Shown: positions 32,635 to 39,218 of the stretch, one piece after another
Numbering within the stretch: position 1 is the first letter of the stretch
Layout of the letters: each line of letters begins with the position of its first letter
Source of the DNA: HyVt-337 sp964428895
Lineage (GTDB): Bacteria > Planctomycetota > Phycisphaerae > SM23-33
DNA: 40,726 bases
Direction: 5' to 3'
NCBI GenBank assembly: GCA_964428895.1
Contig: CAYRZU010000027.1
Span: forward strand, 1-40,726
The notes under the pieces: generated by a model
Told to the model about the DNA's origin: nothing
Database searches by the model: none
Seen by the model: only the letters and a program-made list of their open reading frames with translations
Position numbers and translations under genes: made by a program

Positions 32635-33183
32635 ATGTTGTCGGATCGTGATCGAGTCAAGAATGCCGGGCGGGACCTGCTGGACCGCATCCAGTCCACC
32701 ATGAGCGAGGCCGACTGGGTCGGCTTCCTGGAATTGGCCGACATGCTGCGGCAGGCGCCGCGAATCTTCGTGACCGGGGCCGGCCGATCGGGCCTGGTCG
32801 CCCGCAGCTTCGGCATGCGGCTGATGCACGCCGGGCTGAGCGTCTACGTCCCCGGCGAGACCACCACCCCCGCCGCCGGTAAGGGCGATCTGCTGGTGGC
32901 GATCTCCACCACCGGCCAAACCGGTTACACCGCGTACCTGGCCGGCCGAGCAAAGCAGCTCGGCGCAACCGTGGTGGTGCTGACGGCCGAGCCGAAATCG
33001 CCCCTGGCCACCGAGGCCGACAAGGTCGTGGTCATCCCCGCCCACGACGACGACATCGTCATCCGGGCGGCCGTCTTCGAACACGCCGCCAGCCTCTGCC
33101 TCGACGCCGTCTTCAACGTGCTGGCCGAGTTCCTCAACGTCGACACCGACACCTTCCGCCAACGCCACGCCAACCTCGAGTAG
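32635..33183 (+). CDS. hxlB: 6-phospho-3-hexuloisomerase
   Basis: PHI interconverts 3-hexulose-6-phosphate and fructose-6-phosphate, the second RuMP step. The 182-residue length is typical. It is a single SIS domain: IFVTGAGRSGLVARSFGMRL near residue 44, GDLLVAISTTGQTGYT near 85, and the C-terminal FEHAASLCLDAVFNVLAE with the conserved Glu and His. It begins 4 nt after hps::rraA and is certainly co-transcribed. Repeat copy 2 starts 4 nt after its stop. Confidence 0.95.
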   Translation: MLSDRDRVKNAGRDLLDRIQSTMSEADWVGFLELADMLRQAPRIFVTGAGRSGLVARSFGMRLMHAGLSVYVPGETTTPAAGKGDLLVAISTTGQTGYTAYLAGRAKQLGATVVVLTAEPKSPLATEADKVVVIPAHDDDIVIRAAVFEHAASLCLDAVFNVLAEFLNVDTDTFRQRHANLE

Positions 33184-33187
33184 CTGA

Positions 33188-33277
33188 ACAGAGATAGACA
33201 CAGATAGACGCAGATCGTTTCTTACTAGTCTTCTTATCTGTGTTCATCTGCGTTCATCCCTGTCCCTCTCTGTGGTA
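33188..33277. repeat. Palindromic intergenic repeat, copy 2
   Basis: The left arm (33188-33215) and the reverse complement of the right arm (33236-33263) agree at 21 of 28 positions, with only transitions between them, so an RNA copy would form a long stem with G-U pairs. The right arm repeats copy 1 (31262-31303). It sits between hxlB and proC. Confidence 0.8.
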
Positions 33278-33307
33278 ATCTGTTGCTGCTAAATCGGGAG
33301 ACGCATA

Positions 33308-34135
33308 ATGAGCAAAGACGTCACATACGAACTGGGCGTGATCGGGGCCGGCAACATGGCCGAGGCGATCCTCAAGGCCGAGCTGCATTCGGGTTTCCTG
33401 CAGCCGCATGAGATCGTGGTGGCCGACGTGCGCCAGGAGCGCCGCCAGAAGCTCGCCAGCGAACTGGGCGTGGCCTGGGCGGCCGACAATCTGGTCCCCG
33501 CCAAATGCCCCCGCATCCTGCTGTCGGTCAAACCCCAGAACATCGAAGAGGTGCTGGACGAGGTCGCCCACGTCGTGCCCGATGAGGCGCTGATCATCAG
33601 CATCTGCGCCGGCGTGCCGACCGGCCTGATCGATCACCACCTCGGCGGCAAGGGCCACATCGTGCGTGTCATGCCCAATACGCCCATGCTGGTGGGGGCG
33701 GGCATGAGCGGCATCGCCGGAGGCCCGCGGGCGACCGACGACGACGTGCAATGGGTCGAAGGCCTCTTCGCCGCCAGCGGCAAGACCGTGCCCGTCGATG
33801 AGGACCTCATGGACGTGGTCACCGGCGTCTCCGGCACGGGGCCGGCCTATTTCTTTTACGTGATCGAGGCCCTGATCGCCGCCGGCATGGCCGACGGCCT
33901 CAGCTACGAGTTCGCCTACCAACTGGCCGTCCAAACCTGCGCCGGGGCCGCCAAGCTGCTGACCGAGACCGGCCACCGCCCTGAAGACCTGCGCGCCATG
34001 GTCACCAGCCCCAACGGCACGACCCAACGCGCCATGGAAACCCTCGACGCCGCCAACACCAAAGACGCCTGGATCGCCGCCGTCCGCGCCGCCACCCAAC
34101 GAAGCCGCGAACTCGGTGAAGAACACGGCAAGTAG
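33308..34135 (+). CDS. proC: Pyrroline-5-carboxylate reductase
   Basis: ProC reduces P5C to proline with NAD(P)H, the last step of proline synthesis. The 275-residue protein has the Rossmann motif LGVIGAGNMAEAIL at the N-terminus, LLSVKPQNIEEVL near 76, VRVMPNTPMLVGAGMSG near 120 and the C-terminal signature GVSGTGPAYFFYVIEAL with VTSPNGTTQRAME. It lies downstream of repeat copy 2. No other proline gene is nearby. The upstream CGGGAG at about 10 nt is a possible Shine-Dalgarno. Confidence 0.95.
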   Translation: MSKDVTYELGVIGAGNMAEAILKAELHSGFLQPHEIVVADVRQERRQKLASELGVAWAADNLVPAKCPRILLSVKPQNIEEVLDEVAHVVPDEALIISICAGVPTGLIDHHLGGKGHIVRVMPNTPMLVGAGMSGIAGGPRATDDDVQWVEGLFAASGKTVPVDEDLMDVVTGVSGTGPAYFFYVIEALIAAGMADGLSYEFAYQLAVQTCAGAAKLLTETGHRPEDLRAMVTSPNGTTQRAMETLDAANTKDAWIAAVRAATQRSRELGEEHGK

Positions 34136-34167
34136 CAGGGATGCCAGGGATTCAGGGGACCAGTCCC

Positions 34168-34827
34168 ATGGGCAACAGCAAGCTTCGTGTCCGTCGGCCC
34201 TACACGACCGGTCAGGCCGTTCTGCTGACTTGTATCGCGATCCTTCTGTCGCTTGGCGTGGTCGCCTTCGGCCAGTTGTTCGGCATTGCCCGCCAGGAGA
34301 GGCGGGCCTCCAAGGCGAGAGAGGTCCTTGCACAGGCCGATCTTTCTCGACCGGGGGTCTATCTTGACGACCAGGCGAGTTTCTACGCCGCGGGCTTCGG
34401 CCAATCGATCTGTCTGCGGGTGCCATCAGGAACCCTCAAGCACAGAAGCGCACGAGCACTCCTTGATGGTCTGGAGGCGGAGTTGATTGTCACGACTCCG
34501 CAAGGCCGGCAAGTGCACCGGACAGCTCTGTCCGGCAAGAAGGCCGGAACGCCGGGGATCGATGAAGGAATGATCCACCTGAGTTCATTGCCGGACGACC
34601 TGAATGGGGAGCATGAACTGACGTTGACAATCACCCAAGGCGCCCCACTGTTGGCAGATGTTGAACACGCTCTTGAGCTACACAATGTCTTCTACCTGGA
34701 GGGCATCCTTGTCGTGCTATGCTTCGGCGGTTCCGGGGCGCTTTCCTTCATCCTGGCCATCATCCTCGGGCTTATCCTGGCCTTCTGGCGGAGACGCTCC
34801 GTGAAGAGCGCCACAGAAGACTCATAG
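34168..34827 (+). CDS. Hypothetical protein with two membrane helices
   Basis: I do not recognise a family. The 219-residue product has an N-terminal helix (AVLLTCIAILLSLGVVAFG), an extracytoplasmic region of ~120 residues that looks beta-rich (GQSICLRVPSGTLKHRS, NGEHELTLTITQGAP), and a second helix near the C-terminus (LSFILAIILGLILAFW) with a short basic tail. The ATG at 34168 has GGGGA about 9 nt upstream; an ATG at 34141 is possible but has no spaced ribosome site. It follows proC by 32 nt and may be co-transcribed. A GTAGGGTGCG palindrome follows it. Confidence 0.62.
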   Translation: MGNSKLRVRRPYTTGQAVLLTCIAILLSLGVVAFGQLFGIARQERRASKAREVLAQADLSRPGVYLDDQASFYAAGFGQSICLRVPSGTLKHRSARALLDGLEAELIVTTPQGRQVHRTALSGKKAGTPGIDEGMIHLSSLPDDLNGEHELTLTITQGAPLLADVEHALELHNVFYLEGILVVLCFGGSGALSFILAIILGLILAFWRRRSVKSATEDS

Positions 34828-34844
34828 AAATGAACGCACATCGA

Positions 34845-34875
34845 GTAGGGTGCGTAGCACAGCTACGCACCCTAC
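34845..34875. repeat. REP-like perfect palindrome
   Basis: GTAGGGTGCGTAGC (34845-34858) pairs perfectly with GCTACGCACCCTAC (34862-34875) around a 3-nt loop. It lies between two converging genes. The sequence is of the GTAGGGTGCG type that I recall as a dispersed palindrome in many genomes. It could work as a hairpin terminator in either direction but lacks a U-tract. Confidence 0.65.
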
Positions 34876-34912
34876 ACATCTGTTGTCAGCCGCGTGGGGG
34901 CATCCCCGCCAA

Positions 34913-36166
34913 TCACTTCGCCAGGAAGGCCTCGAAGGATCCGCCGAAGATGGCGCGGATGTCGCGGGTGACTTCTTCGGTGGTGGGGCGCCAGCCGGCG
35001 TTGAAAAGATCGCGATACTTCTCGGCCAGGACGTCGGCTACCAGTTCTCTTGTGTGGGCCCACTTGTAGATGAGTTGGTCCAGCACTCTCGCGTCGCTGT
35101 GTTGGCAGGTGAAGGCCGTGCCGAGCAGTTCCAGGCGCATGCGGGTCATTTCGTCGATGATGGAGGGGTTGTTGCAGAACCACCAGCACCCTTCCACGTG
35201 CAAGTTGCCGAACTTGCGGGCGACGACCGTCAGCTCGTGTTGGTTGACGCGCGAGAGCATGGTGCAGATGAACTTGGCGTCGGGGTATGTCGCACACAGG
35301 TTGGCCACCGCGTCCACGTCGGCGGTGCCGACGGCATCGCCGCCGTCGCCAAGGGCGGGGTTCATGGCTTTCTTGACGCCCGTCATCAGCGTGATCGGTA
35401 GGCCGTCAGCGATGGCGACGGGAACCAGCACATCGTCGAGCACCTTGGTGGAATCGTGCTTGGCCGGATACGAAAAATCCGGCCCGAGCGAGGCGGCCAT
35501 GTAAACGGGCTGCAATCGTTCGACCCAATCGCCGATGTAGCGCCGCGCTTCCTTGCGGGAAGCCTTGTCGCACTTGGCGGTGGTTTGGTAGCCCGCCTTT
35601 CGCATGACCTTGGCGGCCGCGGGCCAGTTGACCAGCAAGTCGTCGATCCGCAGGGCGGTCTTGAGCACCTCAGGCCGCGGCAAGTCCTTATCCCAACAGT
35701 CGACCTCTTCGGACTTGAAGGGGTTGTTGGTCATGATGGCGTAGTCGAGGTTGGCTACTTCAAAGACTTTCGCCAGGTAGCCGTCGGCGGTCTGGGAATC
35801 GAACCAGGCGCGGATGCCGGCCAGGTCCCGCCCCCCGGCGTCGAGGCCGAGCTTGCTCAGGACGGTGATCACGCCGCGACACGCCTCCGATAGCGCCCCG
35901 CCGCCGACAAATACGTGCTTCCAGACCAGGTCGGCCTGGGCGCGCTTGGGCATTTTCCAAAAGCCGGCCGGCGTGATGGATTTCGGCGCAATCGTGAACA
36001 GCTCTGCCACCAGGTAGTGGTAGGTCAGCAGTTCGTCGATCCCCCACAGCAGCAGTTCTCCGTGGCTGGGCGGGAACAGGTGGGTGTGGATGTCGCTGAT
36101 GGTCACCGAAGCCACGCCGGAGCGGACGGCCGAGTCAAGTGCTGCCAGGTCGTTCAGTTGCGTCAT
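34913..36166 (-). CDS. Uronate-isomerase-like amidohydrolase-superfamily protein
   Basis: The 417-residue protein resembles glucuronate/uronate isomerases (UxaC-like), which interconvert aldo- and keto-uronates. The N-terminal ISDIHTHLFPPSHGELLLWG holds the HxH metal motif of the amidohydrolase barrel, followed by IDELLTYHYLVAELF. Later strands include MTNNPFKSEE, ITLMTGVKKAMNP, FICTMLSRVNQHEL and the C-terminal FTCQHSDARVLDQLIYKW with a conserved Asp. It is about 50 residues shorter than E. coli UxaC and divergent from it, so the substrate is uncertain. The start has AAAGGA 8 nt upstream and a TATAAT box beyond. Other uronate genes are absent; a beta-mannosidase lies 3 kb away. Confidence 0.72.
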   Translation of the reverse strand: MTQLNDLAALDSAVRSGVASVTISDIHTHLFPPSHGELLLWGIDELLTYHYLVAELFTIAPKSITPAGFWKMPKRAQADLVWKHVFVGGGALSEACRGVITVLSKLGLDAGGRDLAGIRAWFDSQTADGYLAKVFEVANLDYAIMTNNPFKSEEVDCWDKDLPRPEVLKTALRIDDLLVNWPAAAKVMRKAGYQTTAKCDKASRKEARRYIGDWVERLQPVYMAASLGPDFSYPAKHDSTKVLDDVLVPVAIADGLPITLMTGVKKAMNPALGDGGDAVGTADVDAVANLCATYPDAKFICTMLSRVNQHELTVVARKFGNLHVEGCWWFCNNPSIIDEMTRMRLELLGTAFTCQHSDARVLDQLIYKWAHTRELVADVLAEKYRDLFNAGWRPTTEEVTRDIRAIFGGSFEAFLAK

Positions 36167-36220
36167 GGGGTTTGTCCTTTACATGCTCGGCCGCCGCCCG
36201 GGACGGCCGTAGCGGGCCGC

Positions 36221-36226
36221 ATTATA
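36221..36226 (-). promoter_or_regulatory. -10 box TATAAT of the uronate-isomerase-like gene
   Basis: A consensus TATAAT on the minus strand, in the same TGTATAATG context as hflX, 54 nt before the ATG. No clear -35. Confidence 0.45.
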
Positions 36227-36292
36227 CACCGATGGCGAAACTTCCGCGGCGGATAACCCGAGGCGACCCTAGAATGAGCCAAGTGGCCCCTA

Positions 36293-36298
36293 TATAAT
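36293..36298 (+). promoter_or_regulatory. -10 box TATAAT of the ispA-dxs operon
   Basis: A consensus TATAAT 21 nt before the chosen ispA ATG (36320). No convincing -35. The leader would be about 15 nt, enough for the AGGGA ribosome site. Confidence 0.5.
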
Positions 36299-36319
36299 GA
36301 TGCCTCCTTGAGGGAAGTG

Positions 36320-37234
36320 ATGGGAAAGACCGTGCCCCCAGCCGAATCGAAATCACCACGCACCCTCGCCGACTTGCTGGTCCCCCAGGCAACCGCGTTC
36401 GAGAAGGACTTGGAACGTTGGCTGGCCGAGCCGGAGGTGCCGGAGGCGCTGGTCGAGGCGATGCGTTATTGCGTGCTCAACGGCGGCAAGCGCTTGCGGC
36501 CGGCGCTGGTGCGTTTCTCGGCCGAGGCGGCCGGCGGCAACGGCGACGACGAACTCGTCCGCCGGGCGGCGGTGGCGGTGGAGATGGTGCATTCCTACAG
36601 CCTCGTGCACGACGACCTACCCGCGATGGACAACGACATTCTCCGCCGCGGCCTGCCGACCGCCCACGTGCAGTACGGCGAGGCCATGGCGATCTTGGTC
36701 GGAGATGCCCTGCTGACCCGCGCTTTCGGTGTACTAGCTGAAACGCACGATCCGCTGGCGGCCAAGCTGGTAGCCGAACTGGCCGGCGGCGCCGGCGCCG
36801 CGGGCATGGTGGCCGGCCAAGTCGCCGACATGGGCCTGTGCCCGCTGCCCGAGGGCCTGGACGGTGTGACCTACATTCACCGGCGCAAGACCGCCGCCAT
36901 CATTCGCGCCGCGGTGCGGATGGGCGCCATCGCCGGCGGAGCCTCCGAGGCGGCCTTGGGCGCCCTCAGCGATTTCGGCCTCGGCGTGGGGTTGGCGTTC
37001 CAGGCCGTCGATGACGTACTCGACGCCACCGGCGATGCCGCCACGCTCGGCAAGAGCCCGGGCAAAGACGCCAAGCACGGCCGACACACGCTGGTGGCCC
37101 AACTGGGCCCCGACGAGGCCGCCGCCACCGCCCGCCAACTATCGGGCCAGGCGATTGAGGCGTTGGCGCCGCTGCCGGCCTCGGCGGCGCCGTTGCGTGA
37201 ACTTGCTCACTTGCTCCTTGAGCGCACTTACTGA
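36320..37234 (+). CDS. ispA: Polyprenyl (farnesyl/geranylgeranyl) diphosphate synthase
   Basis: This short-chain trans-prenyltransferase condenses IPP with allylic diphosphates. The 304-residue protein has the first aspartate motif in SLVHDDLPAMDNDILRRGLP near residue 95 and the second in AFQAVDDVLDATGDAATLGK near 230, with NGGKRLRPALV near 54. The CHxxxS-type chain-length region before the first motif (EMVHSYS) fits FPP synthase. The ATG at 36320 has AGGGA 5-7 nt upstream; a TTG at 36308 is less likely. It lies 15 nt before dxs, an operon for precursor and prenyl supply. Confidence 0.92.
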   Translation: MGKTVPPAESKSPRTLADLLVPQATAFEKDLERWLAEPEVPEALVEAMRYCVLNGGKRLRPALVRFSAEAAGGNGDDELVRRAAVAVEMVHSYSLVHDDLPAMDNDILRRGLPTAHVQYGEAMAILVGDALLTRAFGVLAETHDPLAAKLVAELAGGAGAAGMVAGQVADMGLCPLPEGLDGVTYIHRRKTAAIIRAAVRMGAIAGGASEAALGALSDFGLGVGLAFQAVDDVLDATGDAATLGKSPGKDAKHGRHTLVAQLGPDEAAATARQLSGQAIEALAPLPASAAPLRELAHLLLERTY

Positions 37235-37249
37235 TAAGTTAATCACAGC

Positions 37250-39139
37250 ATGTCGAAACCCAAGCTCCTCAGCCGAATCACCAGTCCGCACCAGTTGCAG
37301 CGCCTCAGCATGGATGAGCTGGCGCAACTGGCCGACGAAATGCGACAGCGGATCGTCGAGGTCGTCAGCACCAACGGCGGGCACCTGGCCAGCAACCTGG
37401 GGATCGCCGAGCTGACCATCGCCCTGCACTACGCGTTCGACTTCACCCGCGACCGCTTGCTGTGGGACGTGGGCCACCAGTGCTACCCCCACAAGCTGCT
37501 GACCGGCCGGGCCGAGGCGTTCGACCACCTGCGGAAGACCGACGGGCTGAGCGGATTCCCCGCCCCCTCTGAAAGCGACTATGACCTGTTCGCCACCGGC
37601 CACGCCGGCACGGCGATTTCCACCGCCATCGGGCTGGCCCTGGGCGACCAGCAGCGCGGCGAGGCCGACCGGAAAGTCGTGGCCGTCGTCGGCGACGCCA
37701 GCATCGTTAACGGCCTATCGATGGAGGCCCTCAACTACGCGGCCATGATGGACCGCCAGTTGCTGATCGTCCTGAACGACAACTCCATGGCCATCGACCG
37801 CACCACCGGGGCCATGGCCCGGGCGCTGGACCGGGTGCGACTGTCCGACACCTACAAAGGCATCAAGCAAGGCACGGAGTACCTGCTGCACCACGTGCCG
37901 CTGGGCGAGGAAATCTACGACGCCCTCAAACACCTCCGCGACGGCCTACGAAGCACCGTCCACGGGGCCCAGGCGCTGGAGGCGTTGGGATTCCGGTATT
38001 TCGGCCCGTTCGACGGGCACGACCTGAACGGCCTGATTCCGCTGCTGAAGCGCGTGGGCCGAATCCGCCACCCCGTGCTGTTGCACGTGCACACCGAGAA
38101 AGGCCGCGGCTGTCAGTACGCGGTGGAAGACCCCTGCCGCTTCCACAGCCCGTCGGCCCACACCATTGAGGACGGCCAGGCGGTCTTCGCCCCCGGCCAC
38201 CCGACCTGGACCAAGGTGTTCGCCCGCGCCCTGATCGACGCCGCCAAGGCCGACGATCGCATCGTGGCCATCACCGCCGCCATGCCGGACGGCACGGGCC
38301 TGGCCACCTTCCGCGAAGAGTTCCCCGAACGGACCATTGACGTCGGCATCAGCGAGTCGCACGCGCTGGCTATGGCCGGCGGACTCGCCAAGGCCGGCCG
38401 ACGACCCGTGGCCGCCATCTACTCCACCTTCATGCAGCGCGCGATGGACCAGGTCTTCCAGGAGGCCGCCCTGCAGACACTGCCCGTGCTGATCTGCATG
38501 GACCGGGCCGGGCTGGTCGGCTCGGACGGCGCCGTCCACCACGGATTCATGGACATCGCCTACTTGCGGCCGCTGCCGGGCATCACGCTGATGGCGCCGG
38601 CCGACGAAGCGGAAATGGCCGCGGCGCTGCACCTGGCCCTGACGCTCGACGGGCCCGCCGCCATCCGCTACCCGCGCGACGAAGTGCCCGACCCCCTCGG
38701 GCCCGACTGCCCCCCCTTTGAACTCGGCAAGGCCCGCGTCGTCCGCGAAGGTTCCGACGGCACGCTGATCGCCTACGGCGTGATGTGTGAGCACGCCCTG
38801 GAAGCCGCCGACACGCTGCAACGGGAGGACGGGCTATCCGTGGCCGTCATCAACGCCCGCTTCGCCAAGCCCCTCGACGCCACCGAAATCAGCAGCCGCA
38901 TCGAATCCGGCAAGCCCGTGGTCATCGTTGAAGATCACGCCCAGGTCGGCGGGTTCGGATCGGCCGTGCTGGAACTGGCCGCCGCGAGGGGCCTCTCCAC
39001 CGGCAACGTGAAATTGATCGGCATTCCTGATCGTTTCATCGCCCACGCCTCCCGCCTCGAACAACTCGTCGACGCCGGCCTCGACGGGCCCCACCTGGCG
39101 GTCGCTTTCAAAGAACTCGTCCGCGTCCTGGCCGAATAG
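37250..39139 (+). CDS. dxs: 1-deoxy-D-xylulose-5-phosphate synthase
   Basis: DXS joins pyruvate and glyceraldehyde-3-phosphate with thiamine diphosphate, the first and controlling step of the MEP pathway. At 629 residues it is full length. Landmarks are GGHLASNLGIAELTIALHY near 43, LLWDVGHQCYPHKLLTGR, the ThDP motif VVGDASIVNGLSMEALNYA near 147-170, HTEKGRGCQYAVEDP, RTIDVGISESHALAMAGGLA, DRAGLVGSDGAVHHG and the C-terminal VIVEDHAQVGGFGSAV. The gene follows ispA directly. Confidence 0.97.
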   Translation: MSKPKLLSRITSPHQLQRLSMDELAQLADEMRQRIVEVVSTNGGHLASNLGIAELTIALHYAFDFTRDRLLWDVGHQCYPHKLLTGRAEAFDHLRKTDGLSGFPAPSESDYDLFATGHAGTAISTAIGLALGDQQRGEADRKVVAVVGDASIVNGLSMEALNYAAMMDRQLLIVLNDNSMAIDRTTGAMARALDRVRLSDTYKGIKQGTEYLLHHVPLGEEIYDALKHLRDGLRSTVHGAQALEALGFRYFGPFDGHDLNGLIPLLKRVGRIRHPVLLHVHTEKGRGCQYAVEDPCRFHSPSAHTIEDGQAVFAPGHPTWTKVFARALIDAAKADDRIVAITAAMPDGTGLATFREEFPERTIDVGISESHALAMAGGLAKAGRRPVAAIYSTFMQRAMDQVFQEAALQTLPVLICMDRAGLVGSDGAVHHGFMDIAYLRPLPGITLMAPADEAEMAAALHLALTLDGPAAIRYPRDEVPDPLGPDCPPFELGKARVVREGSDGTLIAYGVMCEHALEAADTLQREDGLSVAVINARFAKPLDATEISSRIESGKPVVIVEDHAQVGGFGSAVLELAAARGLSTGNVKLIGIPDRFIAHASRLEQLVDAGLDGPHLAVAFKELVRVLAE

Positions 39140-39160
39140 CTCCGCCACCAGCTCCTGCGC

Positions 39161-39190
39161 TTGACCCCGCCGGCCGCCGCCTGCTAGGGT
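39161..39190 (+). promoter_or_regulatory. Candidate promoter of the beta-mannosidase gene
   Basis: TTGACC (39161-39166), an 18-nt spacer and TAGGGT (39185-39190), ahead of AAGGAG about 8 nt before the ATG. Confidence 0.35.
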
Positions 39191-39218
39191 GCGCGCCTAC
39201 CTTCCCAAGGAGCGTGTC

